From: Gemmiger formicilis
GTDB taxonomy: Bacteria; Bacillota; Clostridia; Oscillospirales; Ruminococcaceae
DNA: 64,000 nt
NCBI RefSeq assembly: GCF_024462815.1
Contig: NZ_JANGCG010000004.1
Span: 121,576 to 185,575, forward strand
Reading direction: 5' to 3'
Shown: positions 14,817 to 23,351 of the stretch, one piece after another
How the letters are laid out: every line of letters starts with the position of its first letter
How positions within the stretch are numbered: the stretch's first letter is position 1
The notes under the pieces: model-generated
The model's database searches: none
The model's input: only the letters and a program-made list of their open reading frames with translations
Told to the model about the DNA's origin: nothing
Made by a program: the position numbers and the translations under genes

Positions 14817-15980
14817 ATGTATCCGCTTATCCGCCGGTATCTGCGCCGGGTCGATGTGTTTTATCTGCTGCTCTGCGCGGCGTGCTCGGCGCTCAGCGTG
14901 GTGGTGCTGGTCTCCATCGGGCAGACACAGCTGGGCTCCAACAACAAGGCGTCTGTGCAGCTTATCGCCAGCCTGCTGGGCATGATGCTGGCGGTGATCT
15001 TCTCCACGGTGGACTACCACGCGCTGGCCCACGCATGGCCGCTGCACGCCACAGTGGCGTGGGGGCTGGTGCTGCCCACGTTGTTTTTGCACAACGTAAA
15101 CACCGGGCTGGTCACCATCGGGTATGATGCGGGCGGCACCTCCAACTACAGCTGGTACCGGGTGGGCGGTATGACCTTCCAGCCGGCGGAGCTGGCAAAA
15201 ATCAGCTTTATCCTGACGCTGGCACTGCATCTGAGCCGGGTGCGCGGGCAGGTCAACCGGCCCAAGAACCTGCTGCTTCTGCTTTTGCACATTGCGCTGC
15301 CCGCGGCGGCCATCCACATCCAAGGCGATGACGGCACAGCGCTGGTTTTTCTGGGAATTGGGTTGATTATGCTCTGCGCGGGCGGGCTTTCCCACTGGCT
15401 GGTGGCGGCGGGGCTGGCCGCGGGCGTGCTGGGCGGCGGTGCGCTGCTGGCGCTACGCCCCGGTATTCTGAAGGGTTACCAGTTCAAGCGGATTCTGGCG
15501 GTGCTCACGCCCGATGACCCCGCGCTGGCGGACATCACCTACCAGCAGAACAAGGGGGCTATGGCCATCGGCACCGGCGGGCTGACCGGGCAGGGGCTTT
15601 TTTCCGGCGAGCATATCTTTGTGCCGAACGCTTGGAATGACTTTATCTTTGCGTATCTGGCCAACGTGCTGGGCTTTGTCGGCGCGGCGCTGGTGCTGGT
15701 GCTGCTGCTGGCGCTCTGCCTGCGCACACTGCGCATCGGTCTGCAGTGCCCTGATGCGCTGGGCTGCAACATCTGTGTGGGCATTTTTGCGGCGCTGTTT
15801 TTGCAGTGCGTCATCAATCTGGGTATGAATTTACAGGTGCTGCCGGTCATCGGCGTGACGCTGCCGTTTTTCTCGGCCGGTGGGTCGAGCGTGGTTATGA
15901 TGTATCTCTGTGTCGGTATTGTGCTGAGCGTGGCCATGAACACCCGCCGCAGCAAGCTGGATATGCAGCGGATTTTATAA
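14817..15980 (+). CDS. SEDS-family peptidoglycan glycosyltransferase (FtsW/RodA/SpoVE)
   Basis: The 387-residue polytopic membrane protein polymerises lipid II into glycan strands together with a class B PBP. SEDS marks are FQPAELAKISFILTLA, HIQGDDGTALVFLGIG, the loop PNAWNDFIFAYLANVLGFVG (where RodA/FtsW have a D-F-I-F-A segment) and the ending LPFFSAGGSSVVMMYL. RodA is more likely than FtsW because it stands alone and not in a division cluster, but the sequence does not decide. AAGGAGG lies 8 bases before ATG 14817. A MITE-like element occupies its leader. A bidirectional terminator follows. Confidence 0.92.
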   Translation: MYPLIRRYLRRVDVFYLLLCAACSALSVVVLVSIGQTQLGSNNKASVQLIASLLGMMLAVIFSTVDYHALAHAWPLHATVAWGLVLPTLFLHNVNTGLVTIGYDAGGTSNYSWYRVGGMTFQPAELAKISFILTLALHLSRVRGQVNRPKNLLLLLLHIALPAAAIHIQGDDGTALVFLGIGLIMLCAGGLSHWLVAAGLAAGVLGGGALLALRPGILKGYQFKRILAVLTPDDPALADITYQQNKGAMAIGTGGLTGQGLFSGEHIFVPNAWNDFIFAYLANVLGFVGAALVLVLLLALCLRTLRIGLQCPDALGCNICVGIFAALFLQCVINLGMNLQVLPVIGVTLPFFSAGGSSVVMMYLCVGIVLSVAMNTRRSKLDMQRIL

Positions 15981-15983
15981 GGA

Positions 15984-16011
15984 AAGCGGGTGCTGTGCGG
16001 CACCCGCTTTT
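15984..16011 (+). terminator. Bidirectional terminator between the SEDS gene and DUF378
   Basis: GCGGGTGC (15986-15993) pairs with GCACCCGC (16000-16007), with AAA before and TTTT after. Confidence 0.85.
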
Positions 16012-16014
16012 GCG

Positions 16015-16224
16015 TTATTCAGCAGCTTTGGGGTCAGGCGCGAACAAACCGGGGATAAGGCAGAGTGCCGCTGCGCCGACAACGATGAACACCGTGCGGG
16101 ACAGCCAGCTCATACTGCCGCCCAGCAGCCAGCCGACGGCGTTGAACCCCCAGATGCCGTAGATGCCCCAGTTGATGCCGCCGATGATGGCCAGCAGCAG
16201 CAAAACCTTTTTGAAACAAGACAT
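16015..16224 (-). CDS. DUF378-family small membrane protein
   Basis: The 69-residue protein has two membrane helices. The family pattern is clear: LLLAIIGGINWGIYGIWGFNAVGWLLGG, then the second helix SRTVFIVVGAAAL. The function of the family is unknown. AAGGAGGG lies 7 bases before the ATG. It is a single-gene unit, convergent with the SEDS gene. Confidence 0.9.
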   Translation of the reverse strand: MSCFKKVLLLLAIIGGINWGIYGIWGFNAVGWLLGGSMSWLSRTVFIVVGAAALCLIPGLFAPDPKAAE

Positions 16225-16592
16225 GGATGATACCCTCCTTTGTGGGAGAGTATGTGCGGGGATGTGTGGATTTATGCGCGGCTGAAGCGGGAGCCGCGAC
16301 TTACCGCCGCATCCCTTTCACGGTTCATTCGCAGGGAAAAATCCTGCCCCCTTCGCGGGGCGTCGAGGACGCCGCCCTCTACACATTCCTTGTCGTAAAC
16401 CTTCCGCCTATTTGTAGGGGCCGCATACAGGCGGCCCGCCAACCTTAACGCCATATCCGGCTTACGCATCGTCACCATGTAGTGGCCGGGCATGCCCGGC
16501 CCGCAGTTTTGCCATAAGTACCCGCTTATCCTTACAAACTGGAAATTGTCAAATTCTTTGTAATAGGGTAATCCTAATCTATAAATTACCAT
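16225..16592. other. Repeat-rich intergenic stretch
   Basis: No gene is supported. It holds at least three palindromic repeats of the GTAGGGG type: 16355-16382 (inverted, ending CTCTAC), 16414-16440 (GTAGGGGCCG core GCATACAGGC), and a looser one near 16479-16503 around GGCCGGGCATGCCCGGCC. The base composition drops sharply towards the CPBP gene. Confidence 0.7.
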
Positions 16593-17405
16593 TTAGTCAT
16601 TGCATTTTTTATAAAGAAAAACAGCTACGATCCATGCAAAAATAATAGTAAATATACCTGTTTCACTCACAAAAAACATTTTGTTATTAGCAACGGTTAC
16701 TGTTCCAAAAATCAACTGGTCAAAAGTATTATGAGCTGCATGCAAAAAGATAGCAGGCAAAATACTTTTTGTTTTTATCGTTATTATTCCGTAAATCATT
16801 CCAACAGGTATAATCATAAAAAGAAAAGCCGGAACAGAATACCATGCGGGAGTTCCCGGCATATACAGACCTGATATAAGAATAGGCAAGTGCCATACAC
16901 CCCAAAATATAGAAGTATATATTAGTGCCTTTTTTATTCCTACTCTTTCTAAGGTAGCTGGAACTAAATAACCTCTCCACCCAATTTCCTCACCGATAGC
17001 TGTAATCAAGCCTATGAAAATCCCAACAACAGACATAAGAACCAACTGAATGACGGATGCTTTACTCATATCTAAACTATTGGGAAAAGCAATCCAAAAA
17101 AGCACATATGGTATTCCTATGTAAACTGCCGGAATTAAACAAGATAATAGTATCCATTTAATTGATGTCTTCTGAAATCCAATACTCTGAAGTAATTTTT
17201 TGAATGATATTTTTCCGTTACTTTCTTTCTGCGATATACATCCTGCAATTATTGCCGCTATTGCGGGAACCCACATTAAAAAAACAGCTAACCCCATAGC
17301 TCTTAGTGCAATAACTATCGTTTCGAATATTGCACTAACTGAAATGACTATTACTAAAAAAAGTGTAACTGATTTATTCGTAAACATTTTTTTCTGTTCA
17401 TCCAT
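16593..17405 (-). CDS. CPBP-family intramembrane glutamic protease
   Basis: The 270-residue protein has about eight membrane helices. CPBP/Abi motif 1 is EEIGWRGYLVPATLE (the glutamate pair and arginine), motif 2 is FWGVWHLP, and motif 3 is FLHAAHNTFDQL. Members process prenylated proteins, mature bacteriocins or give bacteriocin immunity; no peptide precursor is visible beside it. It is strongly AT-rich relative to the neighbours, so it was probably acquired. AGAAGG lies upstream of the ATG. Confidence 0.9.
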   Translation of the reverse strand: MDEQKKMFTNKSVTLFLVIVISVSAIFETIVIALRAMGLAVFLMWVPAIAAIIAGCISQKESNGKISFKKLLQSIGFQKTSIKWILLSCLIPAVYIGIPYVLFWIAFPNSLDMSKASVIQLVLMSVVGIFIGLITAIGEEIGWRGYLVPATLERVGIKKALIYTSIFWGVWHLPILISGLYMPGTPAWYSVPAFLFMIIPVGMIYGIITIKTKSILPAIFLHAAHNTFDQLIFGTVTVANNKMFFVSETGIFTIIFAWIVAVFLYKKCND

Positions 17406-17456
17406 TACTTTTTCCTTCTTTCATAATTCCGATTTGTCCTCCTGATCATATCACAA

Positions 17457-17495
17457 AACACCGCTCATGCCAATCCCGGCATGAGCGGTGTTTGT
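17457..17495 (-). terminator. Terminator after the UPF0210 gene
   Basis: A perfect 14-bp stem, ACACCGCTCATGCC (17458-17471) with 17478-17491, is flanked by TTTTG on the minus side. It lies 7 bases past the UPF0210 stop. Confidence 0.92.
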
Positions 17496-17502
17496 ATTGC
17501 AA

Positions 17503-18870
17503 TTAGTTCTTCAGTGCCTGCATCGGGGCGGGGATGCGGCCGCCGCGGTGGATCATGACCGCAGGGCTGTACTGGCTGATCGGCATAATGGGGGCGTGGC
17601 CCAGCAGGCCGCCGAAGTCCAGCACGTCACCAGCCTTGTGGCCGATGGCGGGAATCACGCGGACGGCGGTGGTCTTGCTGTTCACCATGCCGATGGCGGC
17701 TTCATCCGCAATCAGGCCGCTGATGACTTCGGCCGTAGTGTCACCGGGAATGACCACCATATCAATGCCGACCGAGCAGACGGCGGTCATGGCCTCGAGC
17801 TTTTCCAGCGTCAGGCTGCCGCAGTTAGCGGCGTTGATCATACCGTCATCCTCCGACACCGGGATGAACGCGCCGGACAGGCCGCCGACGTGGTTGGACG
17901 CCATAACGCCGCCTTTCTTGACGGCATCGTTCAGCAGGGCCAGGCAGGCGGTGGTGCCACAGCAGCCGCAACTCTCGAGGCCCATCTCCTCGAGAATGTT
18001 CGCCACGCTGTCTCCGATGGCGGGCGTCGGGGCCAGAGACAGGTCGATGATGCCCGCAGGCACGCCCAGACGCTCGCTGGCAAGGTTGGCTACCAGCTGG
18101 CCGAGGCGGGTAATCTTGAAGGCGGTGCGCTTGACAAGCTCGGCCACCTCGTCCATCGGGGCGTCCTTGGGCAGCTTGGCCAGCGCGGCGCGGACAGCAC
18201 CGGGGCCGGAAACACCGACGTGAACCTCGCAGTCGGGCTCGCCTGCGCCGTGGAAGGCACCCGCCATAAAGGGGTTGTCCTCCGGCGCGTTGCAGAACAC
18301 AACCAGCTTGGCGTCACCCATGCACATATTGTCCTTGGTCAGCTCGGCGGTCTCGCGCACAACCTGCCCCATCAGTTTGACGGCGTCCATATTGATGCCC
18401 GACTTGGTCGAGCCGATGTTGACGCTGGAGCAGACGATGTCCGTCTCGGCCATAGCGCGGGGGATAGCCTCAATCAGGCGCTTGTCGCCCGCGGAGAAGC
18501 CCTTGTGCACCAGCGCGCCGAAGCCGCCGATGAAGTTGACTCCCACGGCCTTGGCGGCACGGTCCAGCGTTTTGGCGTACTGCACAGGGTCGGCATCGGG
18601 CGCAGCGCCCAGCAGCATGGCGATGGGCGTCACGCTGATGCGCTTGTTGACGATGGGAATGCCATACTCGGCGCTGATGCCGTCCACCACCGGGACAAGG
18701 TTGCCCGCCAGACGGACGATTTTGTTGTAGATTTTCTCGCAGGCCTTGTCTGCGTCCGGGTCAATGCAGTCCAGCAGACTGATGCCCATGGTGACGGTGC
18801 GCACATCGAGATTCTCAGCGGTGAGCATCTCGATGGTCTCCATAATATCGTGGCTGTTGATGATTCTCAT
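17503..18870 (-). CDS. UPF0210/PFL-family protein
   Basis: The 455-residue protein matches the conserved PFL/UPF0210 (DUF711) family of cytosolic proteins with a pyruvate formate-lyase-like fold but unknown reaction. It begins [20 protein letters not shown] and holds the typical NVTMG-like [39 protein letters not shown] and [15 protein letters not shown] blocks. It is encoded 12 bases after the ACT-domain gene, the conserved partner in Firmicutes, so the two probably form one regulated unit. Confidence 0.95.
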   Translation of the reverse strand: MRIINSHDIMETIEMLTAENLDVRTVTMGISLLDCIDPDADKACEKIYNKIVRLAGNLVPVVDGISAEYGIPIVNKRISVTPIAMLLGAAPDADPVQYAKTLDRAAKAVGVNFIGGFGALVHKGFSAGDKRLIEAIPRAMAETDIVCSSVNIGSTKSGINMDAVKLMGQVVRETAELTKDNMCMGDAKLVVFCNAPEDNPFMAGAFHGAGEPDCEVHVGVSGPGAVRAALAKLPKDAPMDEVAELVKRTAFKITRLGQLVANLASERLGVPAGIIDLSLAPTPAIGDSVANILEEMGLESCGCCGTTACLALLNDAVKKGGVMASNHVGGLSGAFIPVSEDDGMINAANCGSLTLEKLEAMTAVCSVGIDMVVIPGDTTAEVISGLIADEAAIGMVNSKTTAVRVIPAIGHKAGDVLDFGGLLGHAPIMPISQYSPAVMIHRGGRIPAPMQALKN

Positions 18871-18882
18871 AGCGCAGCCCCC

Positions 18883-19152
18883 TCAGATTGTGTGCATGGC
18901 GTCAAAGACTTCCTGGCGGGTCACGGTGACCTGCATCTTCATCTCCTGGCCCAGCGTCTGGAAGCGGTCGCGCACCTCGGCGGCACCGGCGGTGCTCTTG
19001 CTCAGGTCCACCAGCATAATCATACAGAACATATCCTGCATAATGGACTGGGAAACGTCCTCAATGTTGATGTTCAGCTCGGCGCAGACGGCGCTGACCT
19101 TGGCAACGACACCCACGGTGTCCCGGCCGATGACAGTGATAACAGCTTTCAT
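18883..19152 (-). CDS. ACT-domain protein (UPF0237)
   Basis: The 89-residue protein is a single ACT domain of the GcvR-like/UPF0237 group: MKAVITVIGRDTVGVVAKVS, then INIEDVSQSIMQDMFCMIMLVDL. ACT domains bind amino acids or other small ligands. ATG 19152 fits the family start; upstream codons are not conserved. It is the first gene of a two-gene operon with UPF0210 behind the promoter at 19210-19238. Confidence 0.93.
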   Translation of the reverse strand: MKAVITVIGRDTVGVVAKVSAVCAELNINIEDVSQSIMQDMFCMIMLVDLSKSTAGAAEVRDRFQTLGQEMKMQVTVTRQEVFDAMHTI

Positions 19153-19209
19153 AAAATAACCCCCTCTATAACTCCACGGCAAACAGCTGTCTGCCGACGG
19201 CATACCGAC

Positions 19210-19238
19210 ATTATAACAAATAAACCGGAAAGAGTAAA
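19210..19238 (-). promoter_or_regulatory. Promoter of the ACT-UPF0210 operon
   Basis: On the minus strand TTTACT (19233-19238), 17 bases, TATAAT (19210-19215). Confidence 0.75.
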
Positions 19239-19359
19239 GAATTTGACGAGAAGTAATACTTTATTTGCGGTGGGTTCTGTGTGCGGGTATGTCCCGCAAA
19301 CGGCATTTTGTGGGCAATCTCCCCGGGCGGAGCTGCCCTCAAGGGGAGCCTTGAGAACT

Positions 19360-20904
19360 TTAAAACTCCGCCGAATGTTCCCCGGCGCGGATGTCATCGC
19401 GCTGCAGCTCGGCCAACAGCTCGTCCTCGCCGCCGTGCAGCAGCAGCTTAGAACTGTACTGCTCAAACCGTTCGCACTCGTTCTCGGCCAAGAACGGCGC
19501 GGAGTCGGGGCCAAGCGCCAGCTCGTTGACAAAGACAACCATCTCCTGCCCGTCCGGGAAGGCCTGCTCCATAAAATCAAAGGCGGATTCCAGCGCATCG
19601 CTGGCGGCGGAAACGGCCTCCTCGCGGCGGCGCACCTGACTGTTGAAGGCACCGCGCACCGTGTCAAACGCCTCGTCGGGGTCGGGCTCGCCACTCTGGG
19701 CGGTCAGGTGCTTGCTCCACTCCTCCAGCAGGGCCAGCGTGCGGGTGCGGGCCGCGGCTTCTTCGGGCAGCAGAGCCCCGGCGGTTTTGTCAGCCTCCAG
19801 ACACGCACGGTAATGGGCGCACTGGTCGGCAAACAGCGCGGCGGGGTCGGCGTCCGCCTGCTGGGTCAGCGTGCGCTTGAAGCTGCGCAGCTGCTGGTAG
19901 CAGGCATCAGTCACCGCGCCGGTGACCTGCGCGGCGGAAAAGCGGACGTTCAGCCCGGCCAGCAGCAGGCTGGCCAGACTGATGCGCTCATCAAAGCTGG
20001 CATCCATGGCGCGGGCCACCACGGTGTCATAGGGCTTACCCTGCAGGATGTCCTCGACGCCGTAATCCTCGTGATATTTGCGGTAGAGCGCCCAATAGGC
20101 GGCAAAATCCCGCGCAACCTCGGGGTGGCGCAGATACTGCCCGATGACCCCCTCGTCCACCGGCAGATTCAGCTTGTCGGCGGCTTGCAGATAGGCGGAC
20201 AAATCCTCCCACCCGCGGGCGGTCACAAACTGCACGCCGTCCACATCGTTCTCAATCTTGTAAAAGTGCTGGGGGCGCAGCTCCAGATAGGCCGTCACCG
20301 CGGGGTGCAGCCGGTGGGCGCGGGCGTAGTCCTGCCAGACGCTCAGCTTCGGCTCAATGTCAATGCGGCGCACGCGGTCGAGCGTGACAAGGTCAAATTC
20401 CCGCACGCTCTTGTTGTACTCCGGCGGGTTGCCGGCCGCCACAATGACCCAGCCCTCAGGCACAGCCTGATTGCCGAAGGTCTTGCACTGCAGAAATTGC
20501 AGCATCGTGGGGGCCAGCGTCTCGCTGACGCAGTTGATCTCATCAATGAACAAAATGCCGTTGCGCTTGCCGGTGCGCTCCATCGCGGCGTAAACGCTGG
20601 CGATAATCTCGCTCATCGTGTACTCGGTCACGCTGCGGGTCTTGCCGCCGTAGTTGCGCTCCCGGATGAAGGGCAGGCCCACGGCGCTCTGCCGCGTGTG
20701 GTGGGTGATGGTGTAGGCCACCAGCGCAATGTCGCACTCCTGCGCAATCTGCTCCATAATCTGGGTCTTGCCCACGCCCGGCGGGCCCATCAGCAGAATG
20801 GGACGCTGGCGCACCGGCGGTATCAGCGGGCGGCCGATATCATCCGTGGCCAGATATGCCTGCACGGCACGCTTGATTTCCTCTTTGGCACGTTGAATAT
20901 CCAT
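19360..20904 (-). CDS. MoxR-type AAA+ ATPase
   Basis: The 514-residue protein has Walker A GPPGVGKT (40-47), Walker B ILFIDEIN (117-124) and sensor sequence VAAGNPPEYN, followed by a lid region and a long C-terminal helical extension (about 330-514) rich in charged residues. MoxR ATPases act as chaperones with VWA-domain partners. The VWA gene ends 3 bases before this start, which fits such a pair. No terminator is obvious after it. Confidence 0.9.
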   Translation of the reverse strand: MDIQRAKEEIKRAVQAYLATDDIGRPLIPPVRQRPILLMGPPGVGKTQIMEQIAQECDIALVAYTITHHTRQSAVGLPFIRERNYGGKTRSVTEYTMSEIIASVYAAMERTGKRNGILFIDEINCVSETLAPTMLQFLQCKTFGNQAVPEGWVIVAAGNPPEYNKSVREFDLVTLDRVRRIDIEPKLSVWQDYARAHRLHPAVTAYLELRPQHFYKIENDVDGVQFVTARGWEDLSAYLQAADKLNLPVDEGVIGQYLRHPEVARDFAAYWALYRKYHEDYGVEDILQGKPYDTVVARAMDASFDERISLASLLLAGLNVRFSAAQVTGAVTDACYQQLRSFKRTLTQQADADPAALFADQCAHYRACLEADKTAGALLPEEAAARTRTLALLEEWSKHLTAQSGEPDPDEAFDTVRGAFNSQVRRREEAVSAASDALESAFDFMEQAFPDGQEMVVFVNELALGPDSAPFLAENECERFEQYSSKLLLHGGEDELLAELQRDDIRAGEHSAEF

Positions 20905-20907
20905 TGC

Positions 20908-22215
20908 TCATCGTCCTTTCGGGTCAAATTCTTCGGGCTGCAGAACCAGGCGCATCGCCCAGGGTGGCACCTCGGGCGGGGGCGTGCCATCCTCCAGAAA
21001 GAGGAAAGCAACATCGAACGCCGGGCGGCGTGTTGGATAGACGCCCTTGCCGTCCGTGAAGTAGAGCACCCCCTGCAAATCCCGCAGGGCACCGTCCTGG
21101 CGCAGCGCCTCTATCCGGGCAAAGGCGGGGCGGAAATCGGTTCCGCCGCCGCCCACCAGCGTGAACTGACTTGTGTAGCGGTCGAGCGCGTCCAAATCGT
21201 TCAGCCAGACCTCGTCCCGCACGGCGTTGTCTGCCTGCATGACCAGAATCCGGCATTGACGGAAAAAGCTGTCCCGGCTTTTGAGCAGGGTGAAGGTCTC
21301 TTTTAAGAATGCCTTCACTAGCTCGCCGGAGGTGGACTCACTGGTGTCCACCACAATGACGAAATCACGTATTTTTTTGACCTCGCGGCTTTCCAGCGGC
21401 TCAATCAGCGGCAGATTGCCGTAGGTGCGCAGGCCGTAGCTGTAAAAGCCTAAATCGAACTCCTCGGGGTCGAGGTGCGGCTCCTCGTGCCAGACAGCGA
21501 AGCGGCGCAGGAAATCCCGGTAGGTGCGGCGGCTGCGCCCGGCCTGCACCTGTGCCTGCAGCGCCTGTGCGGCGGCGTCCTGCCCGGCGCGCTGGCCGTT
21601 TTCCTCCATGCTCAGCTCGGTCTGTCGGCCCAAATCCTCCCACTGCTTGCCGCGCATCTGGGCGGCGGGGCTGTCCGGGTCGGCGGGCCACAGGCGGTGG
21701 CTGTCGGTGTGAAACTCCCGCTGCCACTGGTTCAGCGTCTCGGCGTCGGTCTGCGTTAAAACGCGGTAGATGGGTCCGGCGGCCAGCAGCTTGCAGGAGG
21801 CCCGCAACTGGGTGTAGCACTGCTGGCGCACCCAGCCGACAGGCCGCTTGGTGGCGGGGGTGTTCAGGGCATCCAGCGTGCTCTCCACGGCAATGTCGCA
21901 GGCCAGCCCCCACAGGTCTGGGTCACGCCCGGCCCGCAGCCACAGGTGGCGGAACACGCAGTGGAACAGGCTGTGCAGATACGCCCGCAGCAGATACCGG
22001 CGGTTTTTGCGGTAGGTGTCCAGCACCCACGCGGTAGGGTAGTAGAGCGCTGCGCCATCGGTGGCAAAGCAGCCGCCGCCCGCCTGCGGGGCAGGGGGCA
22101 GCGCCCCCAGTGCGGCGGTCAGATAGCGCTGGTCGAGGTACAGCTCGCCGCGCAGCTGCTCCATCACGCGCCGCGCCATCGTCTGCTCCCATTCGGATTG
22201 GGTCTGGATGTGCAT
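20908..22215 (-). CDS. VWA-domain protein with N-terminal metallopeptidase-like domain (DUF2201 type)
   Basis: This is a 435-residue protein. ATG 22215 follows AGAAGG and fits the family start; a long upstream frame is noncoding. The N-terminal half resembles the putative metallopeptidase domain, with histidines H81-S-L-F-H85 and H90; the glutamate of a canonical HExxH is replaced by serine. The C-terminal VWA domain (about 285-435) has the MIDAS motif VDTSEST and GGGGTDFRPAF. It should bind a metal and a protein partner and be remodelled by the MoxR ATPase encoded directly after it. Confidence 0.88.
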   Translation of the reverse strand: MHIQTQSEWEQTMARRVMEQLRGELYLDQRYLTAALGALPPAPQAGGGCFATDGAALYYPTAWVLDTYRKNRRYLLRAYLHSLFHCVFRHLWLRAGRDPDLWGLACDIAVESTLDALNTPATKRPVGWVRQQCYTQLRASCKLLAAGPIYRVLTQTDAETLNQWQREFHTDSHRLWPADPDSPAAQMRGKQWEDLGRQTELSMEENGQRAGQDAAAQALQAQVQAGRSRRTYRDFLRRFAVWHEEPHLDPEEFDLGFYSYGLRTYGNLPLIEPLESREVKKIRDFVIVVDTSESTSGELVKAFLKETFTLLKSRDSFFRQCRILVMQADNAVRDEVWLNDLDALDRYTSQFTLVGGGGTDFRPAFARIEALRQDGALRDLQGVLYFTDGKGVYPTRRPAFDVAFLFLEDGTPPPEVPPWAMRLVLQPEEFDPKGR

Positions 22216-22371
22216 GGGACACCTTCTTTTAAAATAAGAAATACTAAAAAAGCAAGCCCGGCAATAGATTCCATAATTCTCTATTACCATAATAATTATG
22301 GGATGTGTCGTAGGGGCGGGCATTGCCCGCCCGCTGGCTTCCCCCTCGGGGGAATGCATTTGCTGTGCCCC
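22216..22371. repeat. Spacer within the LRR-VWA-MoxR unit carrying a GTAGGGG palindrome
   Basis: 22310-22334 is a clean copy (GTAGGGGCGG, core GCATTGC, CCGCCCGC). It lies between the LRR gene and the VWA gene on the same strand, so it is inside the likely transcript. An AT-rich part precedes the VWA start. Confidence 0.75.
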
Positions 22372-23271
22372 TTACAAATCATCAAAACTGTACGTCTTTT
22401 TGGCCTTGCGGCCTTTGCCCAGCAGCAGGGCGGCTCCGGCGCTCCAGCCGGCGCGGGCACAATAGGCGGCAGCCTCCGCCGTGGGCAGGCCCAGCGCGAC
22501 CAGCAGCCGCAGGGCGGCCTCGTCCCGGGTGTCAATCGCAAGGCGGAACGCGGGTGCGGGGTGGGCGGTCAGGTAGAGCTCATAGTCAGCGCGGGCATCC
22601 TCGCCCAGCGCAAAGGGCTGCACAAGCCGCCCCAGCGCCAGACGGCAGAGCGTGTCCTCGCTCTCGCCGACACAGGCCTGCAGAAAGGACGCATCAAACG
22701 CCGCAAAGTCCACCGCGCCGCCCGGCGTGAAGCACTGCCGCATCCGGTAGCCCTCGCCCTCAATGCTGTGGTTGAAGATATGGGCGGGGGTGTTCTCGTC
22801 CAGAAATTCGGAATACTCGGGGTAGAACAGCCGTGCGCCGTCCAGCTCCACGGTAATGTCTGCGCTGACGGCCCCCAACAGCTTTTTCAGCCCGGTGGCG
22901 GCGTCCGGTGCGGCACGCAGGCGGAACACCTGCAGGCAGCGGCAGTTGGTGAACAGGTCACTGCCAAGGCTTTCCACCGCCGCACCAAGGCTGATGCGGC
23001 GCAGTTTGCGGCAGTTGTAAAAGGCTGCGCTGTGCAGCACCCGCACGGTGTCGGGCAGGGTGACCTCCTCCACAAAGCTGCCGGTGATTTCGTGGGTGTC
23101 GCTTCCGGTGCGGTATGCGCCCGCCTTGATGGGCTTGTCCGCAAAGCAGTAGGGGCCGATTTCCACCACGGCCATCCCCTCCACGCAGGCGGGCACGGCA
23201 GGGCAGGGGGAATCCCCCAATACCCGCAGCACCCGCGCCCCGCCGGGACACGGCTCCCAACAAACAGACAT
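22372..23271 (-). CDS. Leucine-rich-repeat (BspA-type LRR_5) protein
   Basis: The 299-residue protein has BspA-like repeats at about 25-125: VEEVTLPDTVRVLHSAAFYN, then CRKLRRISLGAAVESLGSDLF and CRCLQVFRL. A helical C-terminal half (about 190-299) ends in a basic KGRKAKKTYSFDDL. No signal peptide is visible, so it is probably cytosolic, unlike secreted BspA proteins. ATG 23271 is proposed; ATG 23283 abuts the GGGGG RBS and is unlikely. It is the first gene before VWA and MoxR and may be their client or adaptor, which is inference. Confidence 0.8.
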   Translation of the reverse strand: MSVCWEPCPGGARVLRVLGDSPCPAVPACVEGMAVVEIGPYCFADKPIKAGAYRTGSDTHEITGSFVEEVTLPDTVRVLHSAAFYNCRKLRRISLGAAVESLGSDLFTNCRCLQVFRLRAAPDAATGLKKLLGAVSADITVELDGARLFYPEYSEFLDENTPAHIFNHSIEGEGYRMRQCFTPGGAVDFAAFDASFLQACVGESEDTLCRLALGRLVQPFALGEDARADYELYLTAHPAPAFRLAIDTRDEAALRLLVALGLPTAEAAAYCARAGWSAGAALLLGKGRKAKKTYSFDDL

Positions 23272-23288
23272 CAAACGCAACATCCCCC

Positions 23289-23317
23289 TTTACATCAGGG
23301 ACATTATAGCATAAAAT
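23289..23317 (+). promoter_or_regulatory. Overlapping divergent promoters for the MATE and LRR genes
   Basis: Plus strand: TTTACA (23289-23294), 17 bases, TAAAAT (23312-23317) for the MATE gene. Minus strand: an extended -10, TGC plus TATAAT (23303-23308), for the LRR gene. The two overlap, so use of one should hinder the other. Confidence 0.65.
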
Positions 23318-23351
23318 AGCGGTGTGAGAAACATAAAAGTGAGATAAATCT

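Noticed and set aside
19260..19359. A small gene between MoxR and the ACT gene
   Set aside because: No start with an RBS and no conserved reading frame.
17488..21306. A 1272-codon open frame on the plus strand
   Set aside because: It is antisense to the UPF0210, ACT, MoxR and part of the VWA genes, which all match families. Stop codons are rare there only because of GC content.
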